Of a stretch of 27,536 nt of DNA, positions 16,305 to 22,481 are shown in pieces (position 1 is the first letter of the stretch; every line of letters starts with the position of its first letter). A program made the translations under genes and the position numbers. The notes beneath the pieces are model-generated. The model had not been told where the DNA came from. It worked only from the letters and a program-made list of their open reading frames with translations, and searched no databases. Origin of the DNA: a virus; the IMG/VR virus record IMGVR_UViG_3300033887_000020, positions 1 through 27,536 of that record. One strand, given 5' to 3'.

Positions 16305-18812
16305 TTAGCAGTGAATGACGATCCCGCCTACCGACTGAAAGAGCGGAGTGGGGGCGCCAGAACAATTGACTCCGATGCTCGTCCCAGACTGATAGTACCC
16401 TACGGCGGCGATATTTCCGTTGGAGATTATGTCCGCACCGATCACCAATCCGGTAGTTACGACGGTTCCGGTCATGGTCAAATTCACGATATTCAAAAGA
16501 TTTCGTGAATTATCGACGATGGTGGTGCCGCCGACCCGGTAAGCTCCACCTCCGGTTATACCGGCCATGTTAATCGCGCCCGCGCCGGAAATATCTCCCT
16601 GTCCGTTAATCAAAACCTGACCGCTGTTCACGATCAATCCGTAATTCAACCCAGTAGCCGCCGAATCGAAGGCTCCGGCGATATCCACGGTAGATGGCAG
16701 GCTCAGGGTCACGGCCCCAGTTGGGGCGGATACGTTGATCTGATTGGCGGTTCCGGTTAAGGTGGTTACACCTCCACCGCCGCCGGACCCGCAGTCCGCT
16801 CCGGTGCCGCTGACGTTTCCGAAGAAATTGACGTGGAGACACTGGGTCGATCCGGTGATTCCGGATAGATTGAGCGCTCCGAAGACGCCGCTCGATCCAC
16901 TGACGTTTCCGGAGGCCGCGAGGCTGGAGGCGATGATGGGTCCGGTGGTGACGCTCGCGAAAGTCCCGTTATGGCTGGTATCGACCAGCAGGTAGCCGCC
17001 CGCGCCGTGGAGAGTTCCAGAGAAAGTCACATCGCCATTCCCGTCAACCAGATAGTTTGAGTTATTGAGCGCGAACCCGATGGAAGACCCGGTGGCTGAG
17101 GACACGAACTCGGAAGTTCCGGTAACGGCGGGAAGACTCAGGGTAACCGCTCCCGAGGTGGTGCTGGCGGCGATCTGATTGGTGGTGCCGGAGACGGAGC
17201 CGATGCCGCCGGAGCAGGTGGGGCAGGTCAGGGTGACGGTGTTACTGGTGGTGGTAGCGACCAGGGGGGTCGTGGCGGCGATGGTGATGGAAGGTCCGGT
17301 CTGGCTGTTGAGGCTGGAGATCCCGGTGCCGGTGGCTCCGAGGTCGATATCGTTCCAGGTGGAAGTCATCGTGTTGTAGAGCCAGATATGGTTTCCGTCC
17401 GAGCCTCCGCGATAGGTGAACGCCGAATAACCCCCGCCGGGGGTGATGGAAGGGGCGGTATTGGTGGGGAGCATTCCGTACCAGACGGCGGTATCGACGT
17501 AGCCGGCGGCGATGATGGCTCCTCCGGAGGTGGTCTGGTTCACGATTCCGTTTCCGTTCACCTGGAAACCGTCGGAATTAAACACCAGGTTCGTCCCAGT
17601 GTTCCCGGCGCTGAACTCGTTGGTTTGAACGATAGCGGGGAGGCTGAGGATCACATTCCCGCTGGTCGGGCTGGCGACGATCTGATTGGCGGTTCCGGAG
17701 ACGGAGTTTACGGAACCTCCGCCGCCACCGGAGCCGAGGCACTGCCAGGTGAGGGTCGGGGCGATTCCGTTGGGAGGGAGGGGACCCGATCCATAGAGCC
17801 CGTTGAAACAACCGAGGGCGTCGTCGTAGTAGAACATGCCCTGGATGAGCCCTTCGCCGCCGGAAAGCGGGTTGGTGACGGTGGCGATGGTTCCGGGAGC
17901 CGGGGGTCCGGCGGAGTGGCCTGTGATCATGTACCCGCCGCGATAGGCGCCGATCGGCAGAGGCCCGGTGGTGGTAGGGGTTCCGGCAGGGTAGAAGGAA
18001 AGGGCGGTGATGGAACCGGCCTGGACGCCGCCGGTGAACAGCTCGATGGTGGCGTAGCTCGATAGATCCGAGGAGAACCCGCCGCGCGCGAAGACGTAGG
18101 TATTGAGATTCAGTCCCGGACCGGAGGTGATCCCGACGACGGGGAGGGGAACTCCGCAGGAGCCGTTAGAGGGCATGAGGGGACTGGTGCCGCTCCAGAC
18201 GACGATATCGTTTGGTCCGAAGGTCTGCCCGTTTACCGGGATGGGCTGCTGAACATCGTTTCCGTAGATATCCTTGCAGACGGTTCCCGAATCGTAGGGG
18301 TTGTAGGTGATGGGCTGGATATCGATGTATCCGCCGTTGGTTCCGGCTGCGGTTTGATTGAGCGTGTATCCCCGCAGGAAAGCGCCATCGGTCAAAGACG
18401 TGAAGCCGTTGTAGGAATTCGCGGTAGAGGTGAAACCGGTGACCGAAGTAAGAGGCGCGGTAGGGCTCCAGGTGAGACCGGCATTGGCCCCAAAGATTCC
18501 GTTGGCGTTGTAGACGATCTGGGTATTGGCTCCGGGAACGGAGCCAATCGGCGTCCAAGTGCCGCTCGCTCCAATACTTGCTCCCTGGCACGACCACTGC
18601 GCCAATGTCGAAACGACGATCTCAAAAGATCCGGGCGCGCCGACCGTACAGGAGCCGGAAGGGGCAGTCGCGACGTAAGCGATGAGGTTGGCGAGAGCCG
18701 GATCAAAAGCGCTGACCGCGCCCAGAGTGATGGGAGGAGACTGCGCGTTGCAAAAACCCCTGCAAAAAAGCAAAAGTAATGCAACGATAGGCAACGGAGA
18801 ACGTCGGCTCAT
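16305..18812 (-). CDS. Secreted tail-fibre-like protein with repeated NQI/TLSLP modules, 835 aa
   Basis: First gene of the fibre block, starting at the ATG at 18812 with a signal peptide MSRRSPLPIVALLLLFCRGF ending CNAQ before SPP. Residues 47-90 carry the module shared with the next gene (SCTVG ... IVVSTLAQWSCQG). Three copies of a fibre repeat S-x-x-GT-x-NQI-x-x-S-x-x-(S/T)G-x-V-x-LSLP occur near 371-393, 540-562 and 685-706, separated by Gly-rich linkers. Its beta-rich, low-charge composition is typical of trimeric phage fibres. No enzyme motif is seen. The following gene begins 6 nt after its stop, so the block is probably cotranscribed. Confidence 0.75.
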   Translation of the reverse strand: MSRRSPLPIVALLLLFCRGFCNAQSPPITLGAVSAFDPALANLIAYVATAPSGSCTVGAPGSFEIVVSTLAQWSCQGASIGASGTWTPIGSVPGANTQIVYNANGIFGANAGLTWSPTAPLTSVTGFTSTANSYNGFTSLTDGAFLRGYTLNQTAAGTNGGYIDIQPITYNPYDSGTVCKDIYGNDVQQPIPVNGQTFGPNDIVVWSGTSPLMPSNGSCGVPLPVVGITSGPGLNLNTYVFARGGFSSDLSSYATIELFTGGVQAGSITALSFYPAGTPTTTGPLPIGAYRGGYMITGHSAGPPAPGTIATVTNPLSGGEGLIQGMFYYDDALGCFNGLYGSGPLPPNGIAPTLTWQCLGSGGGGGSVNSVSGTANQIVASPTSGNVILSLPAIVQTNEFSAGNTGTNLVFNSDGFQVNGNGIVNQTTSGGAIIAAGYVDTAVWYGMLPTNTAPSITPGGGYSAFTYRGGSDGNHIWLYNTMTSTWNDIDLGATGTGISSLNSQTGPSITIAATTPLVATTTSNTVTLTCPTCSGGIGSVSGTTNQIAASTTSGAVTLSLPAVTGTSEFVSSATGSSIGFALNNSNYLVDGNGDVTFSGTLHGAGGYLLVDTSHNGTFASVTTGPIIASSLAASGNVSGSSGVFGALNLSGITGSTQCLHVNFFGNVSGTGADCGSGGGGGVTTLTGTANQINVSAPTGAVTLSLPSTVDIAGAFDSAATGLNYGLIVNSGQVLINGQGDISGAGAINMAGITGGGAYRVGGTTIVDNSRNLLNIVNLTMTGTVVTTGLVIGADIISNGNIAAVGYYQSGTSIGVNCSGAPTPLFQSVGGIVIHC

Positions 18813-18820
18813 GAAGGCAT

Positions 18821-18850
18821 TCTATACCGAACGGAGGGCGTATGTGTGAA
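18821..18850 (-). promoter_or_regulatory. Candidate leaderless promoter for the fibre operon
   Basis: On the minus strand, TTCACA (18850-18845; five of six to TTGACA) is followed after 18 nt by TATAGA (18826-18821). The start codon at 18812 lies 8 nt further on, so transcription would begin almost at the ATG. No Shine-Dalgarno is present before this ATG, which agrees with a leaderless message. The -35 box overlaps the 5' end of the divergent plus-strand gene at 18842. Confidence 0.45.
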
Positions 18851-19048
18851 ATGAAAGCATGTCCGTTCCCGCCGGCGCGGGCGGGGCTGTGCCAGCAGCA
18901 TTCGAGAATGAGGGCTGAACCGGATCTATTCCGGCTCGACGTATCGCGCGCGATCATTATTCACCGCGAGTCGATTGCGGACCACGAAAAATCGGCCAGC
19001 TCGATCCTGCGCGAACGAGCCCGCGGCGCCAGAAAAAAAATCGCATGA
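18842..19048 (+). CDS. Small Cys/His protein, 68 aa, divergent from the fibre block
   Basis: The start at 18842 has GGAGGG 4 nt upstream; the in-frame ATG at 18851 is an alternative. The N-terminus MCEMKACPFPPARAGLCQQH has the spacing C-x~9-C-x-x-H of small zinc-binding phage proteins (C7, C17, H20 as possible ligands). The rest is a charged helix (ESIADHEKSASSILRERARG) with a basic tail. It is probably the first gene of the rightward early region, sharing a 29-bp intergenic gap with the minus-strand fibre gene. The function is unknown. Confidence 0.6.
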   Translation: MCEMKACPFPPARAGLCQQHSRMRAEPDLFRLDVSRAIIIHRESIADHEKSASSILRERARGARKKIA

Positions 19049-19578
19049 ACAGTGGCGCTCTGAGGGCGCAAAACTACCTGTAACTCATTGGTAATATTAG
19101 ATGAAGTGGTGGCGCTCTTGCTTGTATTCCAGCGGGCAGCAGCCACAAATATCCGACTACCTGAACATACCTGTCGCCAAGCCTCATGTAAAACGGAACT
19201 TCGGGGCTTTAGCCCTGGGCTTCATGACTCTAGCACCAGGGATACGCCGGACAGAACCAAAAAAATCCAGAAAAAAAGAAAACGTGGGCTCGGGCCTTAA
19301 GGACATCCCTCCCCCGCGCGCCCACCCTTGGACAATTCCACGCGCGCGTGACATAGACTATGCCTACGCCCCTGGACCCGCGGGCGGCGCGCCGGGAGCG
19401 TTCGCCCAGCCCCGCAGGCCCTCTACCATCGCCTGGCACGCTTTGACGCGCCCTGGCACGCGCAACGCGCAGCAATCGGCATTGGTAACGCAGGAGTTAA
19501 CGACAATTGCGACATGCGGACAATCCCCCCGCGTTGCGGTACTACGCGATCCGTGTGAACTATTTCTGTAGATTGTGC
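19049..19578 (+). other. Non-coding interval of about 530 nt before the early promoter
   Basis: No convincing gene is seen. A 156-codon open frame (19101-19571) has no ribosome-binding site and a composition unlike its neighbours. The interval contains a compact hairpin-like AGCCC-T-GGGCT near 19213, an A-rich stretch 19258-19282, a perfect CATAG-A-CTATG palindrome at 19352-19362, CG-alternating tracts, and a 20-bp tandem repeat at 19432-19470. Several GACAAT words (near 19331, 19502, 19520, 19581) are spaced through it. This density of symmetric elements fits a control region or origin, but nothing identifies it. Confidence 0.45.
19432..19470 (+). repeat. Imperfect 20-bp tandem repeat (two copies)
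   Basis: CCTGGCACGC is followed by TTTGACGCGC, then again CCTGGCACGC followed by GCAACGCGC. The first ten bases are identical in both copies, and the second halves share ACGCGC. It is in non-coding DNA about 110 bp upstream of the early promoter. Two copies are too few to call iterons, but the arrangement suits a protein-binding site. Confidence 0.5.
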
Positions 19579-19608
19579 TTGACAATCGCTGCGCAGCTGG
19601 CGTAAAGT
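19579..19608 (+). promoter_or_regulatory. Strong candidate early promoter with palindrome in the spacer
   Basis: A perfect -35 TTGACA (19579-19584), an 18-nt spacer and a -10 TAAAGT (19603-19608). The spacer contains the perfect palindrome GCTGCGCAGC (19588-19597), a likely operator. The ATG of the next gene is at 19619, only 10 nt after the -10, so the transcript would have at most a few leader bases. No Shine-Dalgarno precedes that ATG. Confidence 0.65.
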
Positions 19609-19618
19609 CGTAATTGCG

Positions 19619-19837
19619 ATGGATGAGCAACACACAACGCTGGCGGCAACAGCAAGCAGATCACGCTTATATAGAAAAGCTATGAAACACGCGAAACCAA
19701 CAATCTATCAGGCACTGTGTACCAAACTCGGACGCCAACCTACAAACGCGGAATTAAAAGCGGAAGTAACGCGAATCAAGCAAGATGCTGTTATCGAACT
19801 GGCACAAGCAGGCAAACTTCCACACCAAAAACGGTAA
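19619..19837 (+). CDS. Small helical protein, 72 aa, first gene of the early transcript
   Basis: The ATG at 19619 follows the early promoter directly, so translation is probably leaderless; an internal ATG at 19682 is an alternative start. The C-terminal two thirds (TIYQALCTKLGRQPTNAELKAEV ...) reads as a helix, a short turn with Pro, and a second helix with an NAELKAEV cap, a layout seen in small HTH-like phage proteins. No definite family is recognised. It contains one copy of the 21-bp direct repeat (19649-19669). Confidence 0.6.
   Translation: MDEQHTTLAATASRSRLYRKAMKHAKPTIYQALCTKLGRQPTNAELKAEVTRIKQDAVIELAQAGKLPHQKR
19649..19669 (+). repeat. 21-bp exact direct repeat, copy 1 (copy 2 at 20225-20245)
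   Basis: ACAGCAAGCAGATCACGCTT plus a final A occurs identically at 19649-19669 and 20225-20245, 576 bp apart, with immediate mismatches on both sides. The two copies are read in different frames (ATASRSRL here; QQADHA-stop in copy 2), so the match is at DNA level rather than from protein homology. The repeats bracket most of the first early gene and the whole 112-aa gene. Confidence 0.85.
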
Positions 19838-19907
19838 AGGCCTTCGCAACCCCGTAAGTGGGCCGGAGCGTTGGTTTGCGGGTATTTTGAGAGGAGAGCA
19901 AGGGCAC

Positions 19908-20246
19908 ATGGAAAACAACAAAATGTACCTGACAGAAACAGAAGCGAAAGCCAAAGGACTCGGGACGGTCCAGGAGCAGATTGACCGCTACAACGCGGCC
20001 CTGCCAAAGACCACCTACGTGCTGCGGGGGCTGGACGCCAACGGCAAGACGGCCTTCTATACCGGCAAGGCTGGCGAGGGATGGGTATCGCCAAACCGTG
20101 ACGCATCCTTCGGCTACGTCTCCCTGGAAGTGGCCCGCGGGAAGGCCAAGCTCTTTAATGGTCGCGTGTCGCTGACCGGACTCTGGTTTGTGGCCATCCC
20201 CTGGGAGGGCATGGGAACGTTTCCACAGCAAGCAGATCACGCTTAA
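19908..20246 (+). CDS. Hypothetical protein, 112 aa (FYTGKAG/WVS family-like)
   Basis: The frame extends upstream, but the ATG at 19908 has AGGAGA 10 nt ahead and gives a protein-like start MENNKMYLTETEAKAKG. The core TTYVLRGLDANGKTAFYTGKA, GEGWVSPNRDASFGYVSLEVARGKA, LFN resembles a recurrent small phage protein with Y-x-L-R, F-Y-T-G-K-A-G, W-V-S and A-x-x-Y/F-x-S-x-E-x-A-R-x-K-A. The function of that group is not known to me. Its last codons lie inside copy 2 of the 21-bp repeat, which supplies the stop. Confidence 0.7.
   Translation: MENNKMYLTETEAKAKGLGTVQEQIDRYNAALPKTTYVLRGLDANGKTAFYTGKAGEGWVSPNRDASFGYVSLEVARGKAKLFNGRVSLTGLWFVAIPWEGMGTFPQQADHA
20225..20245 (+). repeat. 21-bp exact direct repeat, copy 2
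   Basis: Identical to 19649-19669. This copy forms the 3' end of the 112-aa gene. Just downstream are three 10-bp tandem units (TTCTCCACTG twice, then TTCTCCTCAC, around 20265-20295) in the non-coding gap 20247-20430. Confidence 0.85.
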
Positions 20247-20356
20247 GCAGCAGAATCTCCTCGTTTTCTCCACTGTTCTCCACTGTTCTCCTCACTTGTT
20301 GCCTTTGTTTTGGCGACACGGCCCTGAGTGGCGCGCGGACCGCTCATGGGTCGTTC

Positions 20357-20387
20357 CCCGAAGTTTGGTTTGCACTTCGGGTTTGTT
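20357..20387 (+). terminator. Candidate intrinsic terminator
   Basis: An 8-bp stem CCCGAAGT/ACTTCGGG (20357-20364 with 20374-20381) with a 9-nt loop is followed by TTTGTT. It lies in the 184-nt gap after the 112-aa gene. The U-run is interrupted by one G, so termination may be partial. Confidence 0.5.
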
Positions 20388-20430
20388 CGCGTAAACCTTA
20401 CCGTTGTAGAGTCAGAATGGAGGATGCAGC

Positions 20431-20586
20431 ATGACTGAGTATCAATCAGAGGTCGTTGTCGGGAAGCTGAGGGAGGCGGAAAGCCTCCTTCTGGGACTGA
20501 TCGAAGATAACCCCAAAGTGGACGCGCTGCATGATGCCAAGATTCATATCTGGAAGGCAATCGATAAGGTAGCGAAGGCCGAATAA
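20431..20586 (+). CDS. Small acidic helical protein, 51 aa
   Basis: The ATG at 20431 has GGAGG (20419-20423) 7 nt upstream. It encodes MTEYQSEVVVGKLREAESLL, then a loop with Asn-Pro (EDNPKVDAL) and a second helix (AKIHIWKAIDKVAKAE). The pattern is a helix-loop-helix hairpin, typical of tiny phage-encoded regulators or inhibitors. No family is recognised. It follows the candidate terminator at 20357-20387, so it may have its own promoter; the candidate (TTGTTC ... TAGAGT) is weak. Confidence 0.65.
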   Translation: MTEYQSEVVVGKLREAESLLLGLIEDNPKVDALHDAKIHIWKAIDKVAKAE

Positions 20587-20613
20587 GGCGAACCCAGATG
20601 CGAAGGTGCCAGC

Positions 20614-21030
20614 ATGATAGACCCCACTGCTCAATTCGACGCCGATGAACGCCTTGAGGCTGAACAGGCGCGCAAAGATGGGCGGTGCATGCGCTGTGGT
20701 GGGATGACAATAAAACAGAATGTTTTGAATAACTGCCATCGCCACAATGATGACTGCATCGCGCATCTCCGACTGGCCTTAAGGCAATCTCAGGCGCTCT
20801 GCGAGGCTGCTGTCCGTGGCAAGACTTCTGCTGAACATCGGGTTGCGGAAATAGCCCTAAGACGCTCCCAGATCGAAGCCGAGATAGTAGCGCTAGATCC
20901 ATTCGCAAAGGACTACGATACTGACCGCCAATCGAATGATACATGCCTTGCGGCGGGTGCCCATGACGCCCTTCGTTGGGCCTTAGGTTTAGCGGAACAA
21001 TCCATCTCGGAGGTTCTAAAGTCTTCATGA
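20614..21030 (+). CDS. Cys/His cluster helical protein, 138 aa
   Basis: The start is ATG 20614 with GAAGGTG upstream. Residues about 25-55 hold RCMRCGG ... NNCHRHNDDC, a CxxC followed by a C-x-H-x4-C cluster that could bind zinc. The following ~80 residues are an Ala/Arg/Glu-rich helix (LRQSQALCEAAVRGKTSAEHR ...), probably a coiled coil. The stop overlaps the next gene (ATGA), so the two are translationally coupled. The function is unknown. Confidence 0.65.
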   Translation: MIDPTAQFDADERLEAEQARKDGRCMRCGGMTIKQNVLNNCHRHNDDCIAHLRLALRQSQALCEAAVRGKTSAEHRVAEIALRRSQIEAEIVALDPFAKDYDTDRQSNDTCLAAGAHDALRWALGLAEQSISEVLKSS

Positions 21031-21248
21031 TGAGGGTTCCCAAAGAGTTAGCAAACAAAAACAAGCCGATTCGACCTGTCCTAACACGTGCGCTGGCTTA
21101 TGCAGCAGCCCAAGACGCTGGCAGCCGATCAATGCACAAGGGCAAGCGCCCTATCTGGTCTGAAGATGATTACCAGGCAGCGTGTAACGAGTTCACCCGG
21201 CTGTGGGGCACAGCAGACCAGGACGCATGGGCAAAGGATCACGCATGA
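21027..21248 (+). CDS. Hypothetical protein, 73 aa, between Zn-like gene and recombinase
   Basis: Start chosen at the first of two adjacent ATG codons (21027), overlapping the previous stop as ATGA; GGAGG lies 13 nt upstream. The sequence starts MMRVPKELANKNKPIRPVLT and contains IWSEDDYQAACNEFTRLWGT, an amphipathic helix with conserved-looking aromatic residues. The stop at 21248 overlaps the recombinase start as ATGA. This tight coupling suggests a partner of the recombinase, for example a directionality or accessory factor, but that is inference. Confidence 0.55.
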   Translation: MMRVPKELANKNKPIRPVLTRALAYAAAQDAGSRSMHKGKRPIWSEDDYQAACNEFTRLWGTADQDAWAKDHA

Positions 21249-21931
21249 AGAGCGATCCCCCAGTGAGGGCTTTGGCCTACCTGCGCGTCAGCGGGCCGTC
21301 TCAATTGTCTGGCGACGGTTTCCCGAGACAAAGAGAGGCCATCGAAAACTACGCGGTGCACAACAACCTTAAGATCGTTTCGTGGCATGAAGAGCGCGCC
21401 GTCCCTGGCAAGACAGAATGGGAAGATCGGCCGGCCTGGGTCGAAATGGTGACAAAGCTGACGCCGCAAACTAAAACCATCGTCATTGAGCGCCTTGATC
21501 GCCTGGCCCGCGATCTCGGCGTGCAGGAGTGGATCATCCGCGAGCTGGAGCGCAGGCGCATCGGCATCGTTTCGACAAACGAGCCGGACCTGGATAGCAA
21601 AGATCCAACGCGGACGCTTTTCCGGCAGATTATGGGCAGCGTGTACCAGTTCGAAAAGTCCATGCTCGTCTGTAAGCTGCGCGCCGCGCGCGAGCGCATC
21701 CGCCGGCGCGGTGAAAAATGCGAGGGCCGCTACTGCTTTGGCTATGACCCGGAACGGCCCGGCGAGGCCGCGGTCTTGGAACTCATGCTCAAGTGGCACG
21801 CCGATGGCGCTACCTACAATGAGATCCAGCAAAAACTCAACCTCAACTGCGTCTCCACCCGCGATTCGAAAACGTGGTACGGCGCCACTGTGTCGCGATT
21901 GATTCGACGCGAACTCGCAAAAAGAGCTTGA
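21245..21931 (+). CDS. Small serine recombinase (resolvase/invertase family), 228 aa
   Basis: It catalyses site-specific DNA cleavage and rejoining through a 5'-phosphoserine link. The start ATG 21245 overlaps the previous stop, and begins 6 codons before YLRVS, whose Ser16 is the catalytic nucleophile. Other family motifs are GDGFPRQREAI (23-33) and IERLDRLARDL (81-91), with arginines that line the active site. The C-terminal ~70 residues (YCFGYDPERPGE ... TYNEIQQKLN ... TWYGATVSRLIRREL) form a short HTH-like recombinase domain, much smaller than in large serine integrases. Possible jobs are phage integration, resolution of repeats or DNA inversion. No clear att site or inversion repeats are visible in the window. 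Confidence 0.85.
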   Translation: MKSDPPVRALAYLRVSGPSQLSGDGFPRQREAIENYAVHNNLKIVSWHEERAVPGKTEWEDRPAWVEMVTKLTPQTKTIVIERLDRLARDLGVQEWIIRELERRRIGIVSTNEPDLDSKDPTRTLFRQIMGSVYQFEKSMLVCKLRAARERIRRRGEKCEGRYCFGYDPERPGEAAVLELMLKWHADGATYNEIQQKLNLNCVSTRDSKTWYGATVSRLIRRELAKRA

Positions 21932-21957
21932 CGCGATGTTTTAGCATGTGCTAACAT
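21928..21957 (+). promoter_or_regulatory. Promoter and palindromic operator before the RHH gene
   Basis: TTGACG (21928-21933), an 18-nt spacer and TAACAT (21952-21957); the ATG follows 7 nt later, so the transcript is nearly leaderless. A palindrome TTAGCA-TG-TGCTAA (21941-21954) covers the end of the spacer and the start of the -10. Because the next gene encodes a ribbon-helix-helix protein, which typically binds such dyads, autorepression is likely. The -35 overlaps the recombinase stop. Confidence 0.6.
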
Positions 21958-21964
21958 TGCGTAC

Positions 21965-22126
21965 ATGCTTAAAGAGAAATCGACCAGAGCGAGCGTCTTC
22001 ATGCTCCCATCCCTGTACAAACGGGTTCGCTCCTGCGCGCATCGGGCCGAACTCAGCGTTTCGAAGTGGCTGCAACTGGCGATTGAGCGCGCGGTTCGGA
22101 TCAATGAAAAAGGAAAATCCAGATGA
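21965..22126 (+). CDS. Ribbon-helix-helix (Arc/CopG-type) regulator, 53 aa
   Basis: The ATG at 21965 gives MLKEKSTRASVFMLPSLYKR, where RASVFML fits the N-terminal beta-ribbon that enters the DNA major groove. It is followed by helix A (YKRVRSCAHRAEL), the turn L-S-V-S, and helix B (KWLQLAIERAVRIN). The size of 53 aa is normal for Arc-like repressors, which act as dimers or tetramers. The palindrome over its own promoter (21941-21954) is a natural target, so it probably autoregulates the downstream operon. It ends in an ATGA overlap with the next gene. Confidence 0.75.
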   Translation: MLKEKSTRASVFMLPSLYKRVRSCAHRAELSVSKWLQLAIERAVRINEKGKSR

Positions 22127-22251
22127 CCCTTCTGCTTAACGCCGCGCTGGCGCTCAAGGCCGCGGTGCTGTGGAACCCTGTGGCTTGGTGCTGCGCTGTT
22201 TACGTTATCTGGGCGCTGGTGCGTGGAGCTTTCGATAGGAGGAAATCATGA
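22123..22251 (+). CDS. Small membrane protein, 42 aa
   Basis: It is coupled to the RHH gene by ATGA at 22123. It encodes MTLLLNAALALKAAVLWNPV followed by AWCCAVYVIWALVRG and a basic tail (AFDRRKS). One or two hydrophobic stretches make it a membrane protein with the C-terminus probably cytoplasmic. It overlaps the next membrane gene by ATGA after a strong ribosome-binding site (TAGGAGG). The function is unknown; a holin-like or membrane-targeting role cannot be distinguished. Confidence 0.6.
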   Translation: MTLLLNAALALKAAVLWNPVAWCCAVYVIWALVRGAFDRRKS

Positions 22252-22481
22252 CGGTTGATGCTGCTACTGCGCTGGGTATAGTGATCGCGATTGTGTTTTT
22301 CAGCCTGGGTTTCGCGCTGGGCCATTGCAATGGCCGGTTGACTGAAATCGATGAACGCGCCCAGCGCGAGCGCATCGCCGGAAAGGATTCGAAGGGTGGC
22401 ACCTGGTGGGACGGCGACTGGGACCCCGGCTCCGGGATAGACCATACCACCACCGCCGCCGATCGCGGCGCAGCCCGGTGA
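22248..22481 (+). CDS. Membrane protein with W-x-G-G-x repeats, truncated by an insertion (77 aa remaining)
   Basis: The start ATG 22248 has AGGAGG upstream. Residues 8-27 (ALGIVIAIVFFSLGFALG) are a transmembrane segment, followed by a charged helix (RLTEIDERAQRERIAGKD). Then GGTWWDGDW begins W-x-G-G-x type repeats, which stop abruptly; the last 19 residues (DPGSGIDHTTTAADRG...) come from inserted DNA. Downstream, in another frame (22499-22552), three more WRGGD units and WQ are followed by a TGA that overlaps the next ATG as ATGA. Removing 80 bp restores one gene ending in that coupled stop. I therefore infer that the original protein carried about five repeats and this copy is frameshifted. 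Confidence 0.6.
   Translation: MTVDAATALGIVIAIVFFSLGFALGHCNGRLTEIDERAQRERIAGKDSKGGTWWDGDWDPGSGIDHTTTAADRGAAR

Noticed and set aside
19101-19571. 156-aa plus-strand ORF
   Set aside because: No ribosome-binding site, composition rich in Arg/Pro/Ala typical of GC-rich non-coding DNA, and it runs into the early promoter region.
20243-21064. 273-aa minus-strand ORF
   Set aside because: It runs antisense to three well-supported plus-strand genes with ribosome-binding sites and coupled stops.
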